This document shows positions 45,941 through 58,603 of a stretch of DNA of 64,000 bases, one piece after another (within the stretch, counting starts at the first letter, position 1; the number at the start of each line of letters is the position of its first letter). The notes below the pieces were generated by a model. It did not search any database and was not told the origin of the DNA. It saw nothing but the letters and a program-made list of their open reading frames with translations. Source of the stretch: Byssochlamys sp. IMV 00236 (lineage: Eukaryota; Ascomycota; Eurotiomycetes; Eurotiales; Thermoascaceae); contig MSJH02000137.1 in NCBI GenBank assembly GCA_001931875.2, positions 62,001 to 126,000 of the forward strand, written 5' to 3'. Made by a program: the position numbers and the translations under genes.

Positions 45941-46840
45941 ATTGGATAGCGTCTTAATGTGAAACAGGGTATATAGAGGTGGGCGTCTAGTATGTCTAGC
46001 GAAGCGATCAGGTCAGCCAGCTGGTCTTTCAGAAAATTCGTGTACCGTGTGGATAATCAGGACGACATGCTGATCAATTGACAAGCGACGAACTGCTAAC
46101 TGTTGGACTTACCGCAAGGAAATTCAATTAGAGAGGTGGATGGGGAAACGTACACTCAGGCGGAAGAAGGAGCAGACTTTTCTAGGGAACGGGAGAAGAC
46201 TAAAGACGGGGAGTACTCTATATATACGAGGCAGGGAGATTGGATTGTATCATGAACTGCCTTGATTGAATGACGTCACGTCACAGATGCGGCCAGTGGA
46301 GTCTCTCGGATGGCACGTGTGTCGCGCCAAGCGTCCCTGCTTTCTCAGGGCCATTAATGGGCTATCCATTAACCCGAGCAATCACCGAGCAGGCCCCAGG
46401 ATAAAAATACTTCAAAAGAATTCCCCCCTCAGAGGTTGCGTCCCCGACATAACCACAAGTCTCGCACTCTTGCTGAGGCCTCAACGGCCATTAAGTTGGC
46501 AATTTGAAATTGCCCGTCCCACAGGTCCCTGCTCAATGGTTCACATGCATACTCGCCCTTACTCTACTCCAGCTCCATTGTCAGCTAGGAGACTATCTGA
46601 TTCCTGAGTAAGTAGGTCATGGGTGTTTTAAGAGCACATGGCTATCTAGAACACTGCAGCAGTGAGACTACGTGGTTCATGGATTAACACACACACATAG
46701 GAGAGGATGGTCAGTTTCATCGTGATCACGGCAGACGGGCCGCTCCGTGGAAGAACAGAGAAACGATTTTGGTACAGATTATCAAACGGCTAAAAAGACA
46801 GTCCCCTACGTGGCTGCATCATATCAAAGGTTTAAGCTGT
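45941..46840. other. Intergenic, 0.9 kb
   Basis: OM14-like promoter and 3' side of the E2 gene. Contains a TATATATA stretch about 260 bp upstream of the OM14-like start. No coding frame recognised. Confidence 0.5.
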
Positions 46841-48535
46841 CTACAGAAGCAGCTCCAGGGGATTCTCGACAACCTTCTTCAGCTCCTTGATCCATTCACC
46901 TCCAACAGCACCGTCGACAACCTTGTGGTCGAAGCTTCCGGTGACTACGATCTGATCGTCCCACTCAACAGAGGTACCCTCCTCAGTCTCGACGGGAACA
47001 GCGACCTTGCGGACGGTACCGACAGCCAGAATACCCGCCTGGGGTGGGTTGATAACGGCGGTGAATCGCTCGACGGCCGGGTTCATACCCATGTTGCTGA
47101 TGGTGAAGGTGCCGCCCTGGTACTCCTCGGGCTTAAGCTTGTTGTCGCGAGCGCGCTTGCCAAGCTCCTTGATCTGGTTAGAGATGCTGGAGAGACCGAG
47201 GCCCTGCACGTTCTTCACGACAGGGGTGATCAGGCCAACAGGGGTAGCAACAGCGACGCTAATGTCGACGGTCTTGTGCTGGCGGATGACGACCTGGCCG
47301 TTCTCCTCACGCCAGCTGGAGTTGACAGCGGGCACCTTCATCAGAGCGACAGCACAAGCCTTCACCAGGAAGTCGTTCACGGACAGCTTGTACTTGCCCT
47401 CGGAAGAGGCGTTGAGGGCCTGGCGGAGCTTCAGGAGCTTGCTTACGGACAGGGTAGCAGAGACGAAGTAGTGGGGGTTCTCCCTCACGGACTGCTGGAG
47501 ACGGCTAGCAATGGTCTTGCGCATGGCAGTGAGAGGAATGTCCTCGTAGGTAGGACCGGCCGCAGCAGCAGTCGCGCTGGGCTTGTACTTCTCAACGTCC
47601 TCCTTGGTGATCACGCCGCCCTTTCCGGTGCCTTTAAGCGCCTTGATTGGAACACCCTTCTCGAGGGCCAGTGCCTTGGCAGCCGGGCTGATAAGAGGCT
47701 CTCGGTCGAGAGCCGGTTGCAGCTTCTCTCCGGTAACCTCAGGCTCCTCAGCGGCCGGCTTACCTTCGAGAGACGAAGGGGGAGGCATGGAAACATCGTC
47801 TCCAGGTCCCTTGGAAGACTCGGGAGCATCCTTACCGCCCTGATCGGCGGGCGGAACCTTTCCTGGCGCACCACCAGCATCCTCGAGGGTGAATGATTCA
47901 AAGGGTGCGATGTCGACTCCTTCCTCGACCATGACGGCGATGGGCTAATTGGAAAATGTCAGCAGCATATCCAGGTGTCACCCAATAAAGACAGAACTGA
48001 CGTTTCCGACGGAAATGTCCTTCTCACCAGCCTCCTTCAAAATCTTAGCGAGAACACCTTCCTCCTGGAACTCAAAATCCATCTGAGCCTTGTCGGTTTC
48101 GATCTCCACTAGCACATCTCCAGGGCTTATCGTGTCGCCAACTTTCTTCTGCCATGTGCCAATGTTTCCTGCAGTCATTGTAGGCGACAGGGCAGGCATG
48201 GTGACGATGGTGTGAGGGGGGAATGCTATAAGGCACGGTGAGTTAGGATATGATATTCACTAGACCCTCAAAGCTCTGTAAGGACATCCTGTTGATGACA
48301 TACACTTCGACGCGTAGAAGCGGGAAAAGGCGGCGATGGCCGGTAGCTGAGGTCTAAACGATGGCGATTATTGTCAGAAGCGTACTTCGTAGAGAATGTC
48401 ATCAGGATTCTGGAGGCATGTAGCATACTGGACGACATCCTTCAGCTTGTAGACTGCTTGAGGCCTTCGCAAGCTGGCCCCTCGGCACATGAACATCACA
48501 TTGGGAGTCCGCATCCTGACAACAGCGGCAACCAT
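46841..48535 (-). CDS. lat1: Pyruvate dehydrogenase E2, dihydrolipoamide acetyltransferase
   Basis: Core acetyltransferase of the mitochondrial pyruvate dehydrogenase complex. Exons 48346-48304, 48225-48002 and 47944-46841 are firm. Exon 1 starts at ATG 48535 ([19 protein letters not shown]), but its donor is uncertain. Ending at 48455 (GCA|GTCTAC) keeps frame and gives 483 residues, the usual length; two other in-frame donors exist. The N-terminus is a mitochondrial presequence ending near [13 protein letters not shown]. The lipoyl domain has the lipoyl Lys in [13 protein letters not shown] Pro/Ala/Glu-rich linker follows, then the E1/E3-binding domain ([36 protein letters not shown]) and the catalytic domain with HxxxDG in [13 protein letters not shown]. 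It is divergent from sec7 across 469 bp. Confidence 0.92.
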
Positions 48536-49004
48536 GGTGCCTAAAGGCTATGCAATGGTATCCCCACGGCACTGAAGAGACCGGAAAGAAAGGGAGCGGG
48601 GAGGTAGAGATAGAAACGATGGAGTCACAGGAGGGAGAGAGGCCGTATAACCAGAATTGGGGGCGCAACACCGGGAACTTTTCTGTTGAGCTCCCGGTGA
48701 GCGAACGGGATCCTCCAAGGTCCGGCTTTCTCCTACCGCGACACTAACCGACGCTTATGTAAGCCCCGCTTTGCGCCGGCGGCTGCGCGGCTGGCGGCTG
48801 GCGCTTCCCGTACCAAATTTCGTGTCCCATAGAAGACACGCTGCACTGTAGCTCCGGAGCGCCATAGTACTGTGTCAGAGGCGGGCAAGAAGGACATCCT
48901 TCCCCGAACTTTTGTTGCTTTTTCTGGTTTTTCCTTCGTTCAATATTAATGCGGACTTCGCTTCTTAGCCTGGCTTCCAATATCCAGGCTGGAGTCCTGC
49001 ATCA
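48536..49004. promoter_or_regulatory. Divergent promoter, PDH E2 / sec7
   Basis: 469 bp between opposite starts. Contains a GC-rich patch (about 48765-48815) with repeated GGCGGCTG-like words and a downstream T-rich stretch on the sec7 side. No factor site assigned. Confidence 0.5.
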
Positions 49005-52000
49005 ATGGCGGAAGTCGAGCGCTCTCCGAACGAGCCGGCGCAGCCCTCCACGGCCGCATCCCAGGTAGACGACAATGGCGCTGATGTCTCGACCGGTCCC
49101 GACTCCCCACACATCTTGAAATCAGACAAGCCCGAACTTCCTGGAGAAACAGGATGGACAGAAATCAATATGGAAAAGTCGGAAAAATCGAGTTTACCTG
49201 ACACGGACAACGAACAAATGGAAACGAGCGCTGAGATTGCGGAGCCGGTGCCTGAACAGTCAGATAACGGTACTACAGAGACCGCTGAAGCAGAAATTAG
49301 CTCACCGCAAGAGGACTCGTCGCGCCCTGAGGAGACAGGCGAGTCTGCTCACGATGTTCGCGATGAGCAGCAAACTCCTAGCACTGAGAGAGAACCCCGC
49401 CCTGGAGAGCAACATACACCTGCAATGTCTGTTCAGGAGGAGCCGGCGCAAGACACAAGGACGCGTTCAGATTCCAGGTCGACGACTGCCACACAGACGA
49501 CTCACAGATCGATGCCGATCAGCTCCACCGTCTTCATTGTCACCGCGCTCGATACAATCGGCTCGTCCAAAGAGGCGAAAAGGAATAAGGAACTAGATGA
49601 CGCGGTCAAGGAAGCCCTCACAAATATCAAGCAATCCGAGCGTCAACCAATTGACCCAGAAGTGATCTTTCGGCCTTTACAGCTTTCAACCAAGACACCC
49701 AGCATTCCTCTCCAGGTCACGGCCCTCGACTGCATCGGAAAACTCATTACATACTCCTATTTCGCCTTTCCCTCCCAGCGTCCCCCGCCTGGTCCCGGGG
49801 GTGCCGCCAGTGCCGAACAAATTCCCCTAATAGAACGCGCTATCGAGACAATCTGTGACTGTTTCGAAAATGAAGCTACGCCTGTCGAGGTTCAACAACA
49901 AATTATCAAGTCGCTTCTAGCGGCAGTTTTGAATGATAAGATTGTCGTGCACGGTGCGGGTCTGCTGAAAGCAGTCCGCCAGATCTATAATATTTTCATT
50001 TACTCGAAGTCGAGCCAGAACCAGCAGATTGCCCAGGGATCGCTGACACAAATGGTCGGCACGGTCTTGGACCGAGTACGCATCAGGCTCGATTTGAAGG
50101 AGGCACGGGTGCGGTACGGCGAGAACCATGATTATCACTCACCGGATATGTCAACTCTCGACGCTACCGATGCGAATCAAGGAAATGAACAAGAAGGGTC
50201 GTCTGAAGCCGCTTCGACAGTGACTTCTGATCAACCTACCACGAAGGAACCTACCGAGAAGCTCACACTGCAGAGTTTTGAATCGAGCAAAGACGATGCC
50301 ATGGTCAATGACAATGTCCCTACGATGGTCACGCGGGCCAAAACCAATCAGCGGTCCTCCCGTTCCTCAGTGGGAGGGCCTGAGGATAGAGACGATAGCG
50401 ATGGGTCTGCTGATGACGACGTTGATGAGATCTATGTCAAAGATGCCTTCCTGGTGTTCAGAGCATTATGCAAACTGAGCCACAAGATCTTGACCCACGA
50501 CCAACAACAAGACATAAAGTCCCAGAACATGAGGTCTAAGCTGCTATCATTGCACCTCATCCATCATCTCATCAATAACCATATCGCCGTTTTTACCTCT
50601 CCTCTTGTGACGATCAAGAATAGCTCGAGCTCTTCCGACTCCATGACCCTATTACAGGCAGTTCGTCCTCATCTTTGCCTCAGTCTCAGCCGAAACGGCT
50701 CGAGTTCTGTTCCTAGGGTCTTCGAAGTTTGCTGTGAGATTTTCTGGCTGATGCTTAAGCATATGAGGGTCATGATGAAGGTGAGTTAAAAAGGAGATAT
50801 CGATTAGGAGCGTCTTGCTGATGACCTTCACAGAAAGAGCTAGAAGTGTTCCTCAAGGAGATTTATCTGGCTATTCTCGAGAAGCGGAACGCACCGGCAT
50901 TCCAGAAACAGTACTTCATGGAGATTCTGGAAAGACTCGCTGCTGATCCACGTGCTCTGGTGGAGATCTATCTCAATTATGACTGTGATCGGACGGCACT
51001 AGAGAACATGTTCCAGGGGTACGTATATGAAAGGGTCCATTATCTAGGAGTAAAGCCATCTAACGTGCACAGGATCATCGAACAATTGTCTCGTTACTCG
51101 AGCAGTCCTGTCGCTGTGACAGCGATACAGCAGCAGCAATATCAGGAACAACATCTGAAGGTCCCTAGTAGTGCAACTGAATGGCACCAGCGTGGCACAC
51201 TGCCACCGTCTCTGATTACCGCACATATCTCCAATCCCCAGCCATCTAATACACAAAACGTACCTCCTGAATACGTGATGAAGCAGCAAGCACTGGAATG
51301 TCTAGTGGGAATTCTGCGATCACTGGACAATTGGTCGTCACAACGTTTGGATGGCCCCGCTTCGGCTTCCCGCGAAGTAATATCCCGGAAGTCCAGCGAT
51401 GTTGCCAGGGAGTCTATTGATACCACCACTGCTCTCGTCCTTCCGTCCCCCAGGATTGAAGGTGGCGAGGGAGGAACTGGTCGGTCGACGCCAGTCCCCG
51501 AGGATGATCCGAGTCAAATAGAGAAGGCCAAACAAAGAAAAACAGCGCTAATAAATGCCGTTCAGCAATTCAACTTCAAGCCGAAGAGGGGAATTAAGCT
51601 CCTCCTCCAAGAAGGCTTCATCCGCTCCAATTCTCCTCATGACATTGCTACATTCCTTTTGAGAAACGAACGTCTTGACAAGGCCATGATTGGAGAATAC
51701 TTAGGAGAGGGAGACCCTGAGAACATTGCTATAATGCACGCTTTTGTTGACTCCATGGATTTCTCAAACCTTCAGTTCGTGGAGGCTCTGCGCAAGTTCC
51801 TGCAAAGTTTCCGTTTGCCTGGAGAAGCTCAGAAGATTGACCGTTTCATGCTGAAATTCGCCGAACGCTATGTGAGCGGCAACCCTAATGCCTTCGCCAA
51901 CGCAGATACCGCCTACGTATTAGCGTACTCGGTTATCATGCTTAATACCGACCAGCATAGCAAGAAACTGAAGGGTCGCCGAATGACAAAGGATGACTTC

Positions 52001-55000
52001 ATTAAGAATAACCGCGGAATCAACGATAACCAGGATTTGCCAGACGAATATCTCGGTTCTATCTTTGATGAAATTGCAACCAATGAGATCGTGCTCGATA
52101 CTGAAAGAGAAAATGCTGCCAATCTTGAAGTCCCACAAACTGGTGGCCTCGCATCCCGAGCTGGACAAGTACTAGCGACCGTCGGGAGAGATATCCAGGG
52201 AGAAAAGTATGCTCAGGCATCTGAAGAGATGGCTAACAAGACAGAGCAATTGTATAGAAGCTTGATACGGGCCCAACGGAAAACAGCTATCAGAGACGCG
52301 CTTTCACGATTTATTCCAGCAACCTCTGTTCGCCATGTTGGTCCTATGTTCAATGTCACATGGATGTCCTTCCTTTCTGGTCTCTCGGCGCAGGTACAAG
52401 ACTCGCAGAACTTGGACACTATGAGACTCTGCATGGACGGTATGAAGCTGGCAATACGCATATCCTGCGCTTTTGACCTCGAGACTCCAAGAGTGGCTTT
52501 CGTTACCGCTCTGGCCAAGTTCACGAACCTAGGCAACCTTAGGGAGATGATGGCAAAGAACGTGGAGGCCCTCAAGGCATTGCTGGATGTCGCTCTTAAC
52601 GAGGGAAATCACCTGAGAAGCTCCTGGAGAGAGGTTCTCACATGCGTCAGTCAGCTTGACCGGTTCCAGCTGCTGACGGACGGTGTCGACGAAGGAGCGC
52701 TGCCGGACGTTTCCAGGGCACGTATTGTCCCTCAGACGAATACCGAGCTCCCTCGGAAATCTATGCAAGGAGTGAGACGCCCACGACCTCGGTCCATCAA
52801 CGGACCTACATCTTTCCGAGCAGAAGTGGCCATTGAAAGTCGGTCAACTGAGATGGTTCGCGGAGTAGATCGGATATTCACCAATACTGCTAATCTCTCC
52901 AACGAAGCTATCATCGACTTTGTTCGTGCCTTGAGTGATGTTAGCTGGCAGGAAATCCAGTCCTCCGGACAGAGCGAGTCGCCACGCACATACAGTCTGC
53001 AAAAACTGGTTGAGATCAGTTATTACAACATGACGCGTGTCAGAATAGAATGGACCAAAATTTGGGAAGTCCTTGGAGAGCACTTCAACCAAGTCGGCTG
53101 CCACACAAACACCGCTGTGGTTTTCTTCGCTCTGGACTCTCTTCGCCAGTTATCGATGCGATTCATGGAAATCGAAGAGCTTCCGGGTTTCAAATTCCAA
53201 AAAGACTTCCTCAAGCCCTTCGAGCATGTTATGGCCAATAGCAGCACCGTCACGGTGAAGGATATGGTTCTGCGATGTCTTATCCAGATGATCCAGGCCC
53301 GGGGTGATAACATCCGATCCGGTTGGAAAACGATGTTTGGTGTCTTCACGGTGGCTGCCCGAGAACCGTATGGTATGTTACTTCAATACTTCGGGGCTGT
53401 CATTTGATAACGCCGCTGACACAACAACAGAAGGGATTGTCAACATGGCATTTGAACACGTAACTCAAATATACAACACCCGTTTCGGGGTTGTAATTAC
53501 CCAAGGAGCTTTCCCAGACCTCATCGTTTGCTTGACAGAATTCTCAAAGAACATCAAATTCCAGAAGAAGTCGCTTCAAGCCATAGAAACCTTGAAATCA
53601 ACAGTAACAAAGATGCTCAAGACCCCTGAATGTCCTCTATCTCACCGCCATACCGAGTACGCCAGCTTCCACGAGGATAACAGCACGAACCTTTCCCAAC
53701 AGCTCAGCCGACAATCTCAAGAAGAGCAATTTTGGTACCCGGTGTTGATTGCGTTCCAAGACGTACTCATGACCGGAGATGATCTCGAAGTTCGGTCAAG
53801 GTATGGGTGAACCTACATCTCACACAATAATAATATACTAACTATTTTCCTAGGGCTCTAACCTATCTTTTTGATACCTTGATTCGCTATGGCGGTGACT
53901 TCCCGTCTGAATTCTGGGATGTGCTCTGGAGACAGCTCTTGTACCCCATTTTCGTCGTTCTGCAGTCAAAATCGGAGATGTCGAAAGTCCCTAACCACGA
54001 AGAGCTTTCCGTGTGGCTATCCACAACGATGATTCAGGCTCTGAGGAACATGATCACACTATTCACCCATTATTTCGACTCTCTTGAATACATGCTCGAC
54101 CGCTTTTTGGGGCTGTTGACCCTCTGCATCTGCCAAGAAAACGACACCATAGCTCGCATTGGGAGCAACTGCCTACAGCAGCTAATCCTGCAGAATGTGA
54201 CCAAGTTCCGGCAGGAGCACTGGACAAAGGTCGTTGGTGCCTTTGTGGAACTTTTCAGCCGAACAACGGCATACGAGCTATTCACTGCAGCAGCCTCTCT
54301 AACTAAGCCATCGGATGCTCGCAAGTCCTCCAATGGGGATGTTATTACTAATGACTCGACTCCTGAAACTGGCTCTGATGCAGCGTCAACTGCTACCGCA
54401 TCAAACGTCAATGGTACCCAGACTACCCAACACGAGCATGAAGATGGAGATGTCCCGGCTGTACCTCAGGAAGGGACGCAAGGTACTACAGCTCCTCGAC
54501 TGGATGACTACAGACCGCAGTTAGACGTACAACTACCGCAGGCTGTAACGGTTGCGCGGCGCCGCTTCTTCAACCGCATAATCACCAACTGTGTCCTCCA
54601 GTTGCTAATGATCGAGACGGTTCATGAGCTCTTCTCCAACGACAATGTATATGCAGAGATTCCAAGCCACGAACTTCTTCGCTTGATGAGTCTCTTGAAG
54701 AAGAGTTATCAGTTTGCAAAGAAGTTCAACGAAGACAAAGAGCTGCGGATGCAGCTCTGGCGCCAGGGTTTTATGAAGCAGCCTCCAAACCTTCTTAAAC
54801 AGGAAAGCGGAAGCGCGGCAACTTATGTCAACATCCTCTTCCGCATGTATCATGACGAGAGAGAGGAGAGGCGAAGCAGTCGCGCCGCGACAGAGGCAGC
54901 CCTCATCCCGTAAGTTGAATCAATACGGTTCCTCCTTATTTAAGCTTCGCTTACTGACTGTCTTCTAGCCTCTGCGCCGATATTATCCGCAGCTACGTAC

Positions 55001-55263
55001 TACTCGATGAAGAAACGCAGCACCGAAACATTATTGCCTGGCGGCCTGTTGTCGTGGACGTGATTGACGGCTACACGAACTTTCCTCAAGACACCTTCTC
55101 GAAATACATCGAGACATTCTACCCTCTGGGGATTGATCTATTAGGACGCGATGTCAGCCCTGATGTGCGTATCGCTCTTCAGCATCTATTTCGCAGAGTC
55201 GGTGAGGTCAAGTTAGGCCTTCCTCTGCAGACCTTGGTAGGGACAGCCGTTGTATCTGCCTGA
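49005..55263 (+). CDS. sec7: Sec7, large Arf guanine-nucleotide exchange factor
   Basis: Activates Arf1 at the trans-Golgi. Exons 49005-50780, 50834-53372, 53431-53800, 53854-54909 and 54969-55263 join in frame to 2011 residues (yeast Sec7 about 2009). The first 170 residues are acidic and disordered. The DCB region begins near SSTVFIVTALDTIGSSKEAK and the HUS region follows, with YLNYDCDRTALENMFQ (HUS box). The Sec7 domain, about 825-1015, has FNFKPKRGIKLLLQEGFI, the catalytic glutamic finger in SFRLPGEAQKIDRFM (about 920), and YSVIMLNTDQHSKKLKGR. Four HDS-type helical regions follow, including GWKTMFGVFTVAA and DVIDGYTNFPQDTF. The intron joins at EPYEGIVNMAFE and VRSRALTYLFDT are clearly right. 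Confidence 0.96.
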
Positions 55264-55755
55264 AGTCCATCATCGCAGCAGTCCAACGTTGCACACTGGT
55301 AGATTGCGGGCGCCACTACCGCTTACGGCATTTGTCCTTCAAGAGCTTTCAGCATATTGATTCCCAATATATGTCGAAGATTTTCCTTAGCACTTTGCGC
55401 TACGAGTTCCTCGTTTCTATCATTCCCCCTGGGCGACCATGGATGAGAATTGGTCTTGTGTTTCTACGTTCTTGATTTGTATTTTGCAATCCAAACCTCG
55501 CGCATTCTCTTTTGAGCGCTAGGCGTTCTTCGCTTTTTGTATGTGCAAGAATTCCCGTGTCATGGAAGGGCTGTGCGAACTTAGCTAGTTATACCACGGG
55601 GAATTAGATGTCCAGGGTGATTGTTACCAATATAAATGTTGTACATTGGAAAGATAAGTACTCGTAACCGCTAACATGAGCGTACATATATCCATGGTCC
55701 AAGCTCTCTGGTTTTCTCCGTTAGAATCCTCATCTCTCTGGGAGATCATAACCCT
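55264..55755. other. Convergent 3' region, 0.5 kb
   Basis: Between the sec7 and met8 3' ends; probable 3' UTRs. No frame or repeat of note. Confidence 0.5.
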
Positions 55756-56604
55756 TTAATTGGCGTCACGAATCGCCTTCAAGCTAGGAACTTCATCCGA
55801 CTTGTAATAAGTGAGGAGTCTGTCCATTTCTCCTTCATTCATTTCGACTAGGTCTTCCAGACTCCATGATTCACAGACGCGAGACATCCTAAATAGAAGA
55901 AGTCAGAGTCGCTACCCTGATAAAAAAAAACACCGCAGGGTAGTTCTAGACACCCACCATTTCATACGCTTTGCTCCCTCCTCGAGATCGGGAGCGATCC
56001 CTCTTAGCTTTTTGCGTAGTATGCCCACATTTTCGATCGCTGCACCAGTATTCTTAGGCAGGGTCTCCGCGATCTTCTTCCGAATGATACTGGCCATTTT
56101 CGGCCCGTTTCCATTGGTACTCACCATAACCTGCAATGGCCCGTCCCGATGGACACTGCCGAAATAGAAGTCGCACTCCGATGGCACGTCTGCGATATTG
56201 GCAGGAATACGGCGCTCCTTGCAGAGCTTCCAGACCCTGGTCGAGGCTTCTGGGTCATCAACGGCACAGAGAACCATATCTGCCGCATCAAGATCTTGTG
56301 GCTCGAAGTTGCGATCGATATGAGATACTTGCTTCTCTGCAACGCGGAATGCTACTTCGTCATTCAGCCCAGACGAAGGGCAGACGACCGTGACTCTGGC
56401 ATCTGCATTGAGCGCGTGTAAAATACGGCCAGCAGCAACCTGATACCCCGCTATCAATATCGTAAAAAAGATATATATATAATTTGATCTCAATGGCAAT
56501 ATGCATACCTCTCCGCCACCGACCACTAATACGTTCTTATCTTTCACCTGCCATGCAATGATCAGGGAGCCACCTCCCTGGACCTCTGGGAACCTCTGCG
56601 ACAT
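55756..56604 (-). CDS. met8: Met8-type precorrin-2 dehydrogenase / sirohydrochlorin ferrochelatase
   Basis: Last two steps of siroheme synthesis, the cofactor of sulfite and nitrite reductase. Exons 56604-56509, 56439-55958 and 55888-55756 give 236 residues. Start is MSQRFPEVQGGGSLIIAWQV. The NAD-binding loop VLVVGGGEVAAGR is interrupted by intron 1 at GGGE|V. Then come ADMVLCAVDDPEAS, the PSECDFYFGSVHRDGPLQVM segment carrying the conserved catalytic Asp, and STNGNGPKMASIIRKKI. The join RMKW|MSRVCESWSLEDL leads to the C-terminal dimer/helical domain. It is shorter than yeast Met8 (274) but complete. The start lies only 279 bp from that of the Prs gene on the other strand. Confidence 0.92.
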
Positions 56605-56883
56605 TATATTATATCAATTTATCGGCGAGAGGAGGCGGGGTAGTCTGTGATGCTGTCATAGCTTTCTTGCTGGACACAAAATTACGGCTAGCGGGACAGA
56701 CCGCACGTGCTCAAATCTTTTCCCACTCGTCCGCACTTCTTTTGTCTGCTCTAGTTTTCCACACCCAACCAAACCTTTGGTTCACTTCACTTTTTTATCC
56801 AGCTTGCTCAACCTCTTGGCCTAGCTTCCATCCGATGTCCTCAACGGCTCTCTTGCTATAGAGGACCCGAACAGACTCCCATA
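56605..56883. promoter_or_regulatory. Divergent promoter, met8 / prs
   Basis: 279 bp between opposite start codons, CT-rich on the plus strand. The shortest divergent promoter in the window. Confidence 0.5.
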
Positions 56884-58603
56884 ATGAGAGGGGTTCAGAT
56901 TTTTAGCGGGACATCCCACCCCGTCCTCGCTGAAGCTATCTGTGAGCGCTTGGGTACCGTCCCCGCCAAAGCTCAGCTGGGAAAATTTAGCAATGGCGAG
57001 ACGAGCGTGAGCATTGGTACCTCTGTCCGCAATCAAGATGTCTACATTGTCCAGAGTGGAAGCAACAAGATCAATGACAGTGTCATGGAGCTCTTGATTA
57101 TGATCTCGGCCTGCAAAGGCGGCTCCGCAAAGTCTATCACAGGTCGGTAACTCAACCGTGCTCCCACTTGATTGCTTATCGAATATCAGGACAGAATGCT
57201 GACTGTGGCTCTAGCGGTGATCCCGTAGGTTGTTAATCCTATGCAGAATACATAATGGACACTGACCTCCTCGAGATACTTTCCGTACTCTCGCCAGTCG
57301 AAGAAGAAGAGCCATCGGGGTGCCATCACTGCCCGCATGCTTGCCAATCTCCTTTCCGTGGCTGGAGTCGATCATGTGATAACTCTGGACTTGCATGTAT
57401 GTACAGCACAAACTCTCCGGAGGCTGTGCACTTGTCTAAGACTGATGTCGAACAGGCGTCCCAGATGCAAGGGTTCTTTGGCAAGCCGGTGGATAATCTC
57501 TTTGCCGAGCCATTCATTGCTCGTTGGATCAAGATCAATGTTCCCGGCTGGAAAGACGCTGTCGTCGTCAGTAAGAATGCCGGTGGTACGAAGCGAGTCA
57601 CTTCTTTGGCCGACACCCTGAAGCTCAACTTCGGAATCGTCACGACTGATAGGCGGCGAACCAAGGTGCCTAACGCTATGAATGACAGCACGATCTTTTT
57701 CGATTCCATCGAACAAGATTGTGGAAAGCCTCTACCGAAGGACCCGGCGTCTACTGAGGAGGCAGTTGTTGAAGACTCCAAGCTTCCCTTCACTAATGCA
57801 GACCAGCTAGGTCCCTTGCCTCCCTCCAAGACTATGTTTCCTCATGGTCTGCGACCAGAAACCCCTCCTGCAGCCCGTCGTCCGTCCGAGTTGGAGGCTG
57901 CCCATGACTATACTGATGGACGTGCCCGAGATGTGATCACCGGTAGATTTGTCCAGGGCCAGCTTGTGGATGACGATTACCCATCTCCTGTCATTTCCAC
58001 GTCTTCTACTCCTGCAAATGGGGCGGCGAACAAGGAGAATCACGAGAACCTGCCAGATTCCATGATGGCATCCTTTGTGTCCACTTCCTCCGTGCAGCAT
58101 TCTCTTGCAGGGACCTTCGAGGAGCCTGAGTCTGACGATGACGGCCCCACGTGTCCCCATGGAGCCGAAGATGAGAAGACCATAACTCTCGTGGGAGAGG
58201 TTAGGGGTAGGACGGTGTTTTTGGTAGACGACATGATTGACAAGAGTGGCTCTTGGATAATCGCTGCTGAGACGGTGGTCAAACGAGGCGGCGCGCGTAA
58301 AGTCTACTGCATTGCTACCCACGGTTTATTTGGGGACAACTCCCTGGAGCAGCTGGAAGCCTGCGAGTCGATCGATTACATTGTCGTAACGAACTCGTTC
58401 CCCATCTCACCGATGATGATGAAGACTTCTAAGAAGTTGATCGTCATCGATGTCTCTACCCTACTGTCGGAGGCAATCAGACGGCACCACTATGGCGAAA
58501 GGTATGTGGTTCAAGCTGTTTGAGATGATGACAATGAGAAAGTTTCGGTGACTGACAAGCTTCTAGTGTGTCGGCGCTCTTCCAATTGAATGACATTATT
58601 TAG
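56884..58603 (+). CDS. prs1: Ribose-phosphate pyrophosphokinase with long internal insertion
   Basis: Makes PRPP from ribose 5-phosphate and ATP for nucleotide, His and Trp synthesis. Exons 56884-57142, 57215-57224 (10 nt), 57276-57396, 57456-58501 and 58567-58603 give 490 residues. MRGVQIFSGTSHPVLAEAIC, then QSGSNKINDSVMELLIMISA form the N-domain. The 10-nt exon supplies the middle of ITAVIPYFPYSRQ. DHVITLDLHASQMQGFF and VVSKNAGGTKRVTSLAD follow. The usual flexible-loop HKER region reads IVTTDRRRTK here. An insertion of about 170 residues (202-371), acidic and Ser/Pro-rich, separates this from the PRPP loop VFLVDDMIDKSGSW. The end SVSALFQLNDII is canonical. The insertion is the type found in yeast Prs1/Prs5, so it may act only in a hetero-complex; the symbol is by resemblance. 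Confidence 0.9.

Noticed and set aside
46769..47896. 375-codon plus-strand frame rich in Leu, Gly, Asp
   Set aside because: Shadow of the PDH E2 coding exon on the other strand, caused by strong codon bias.
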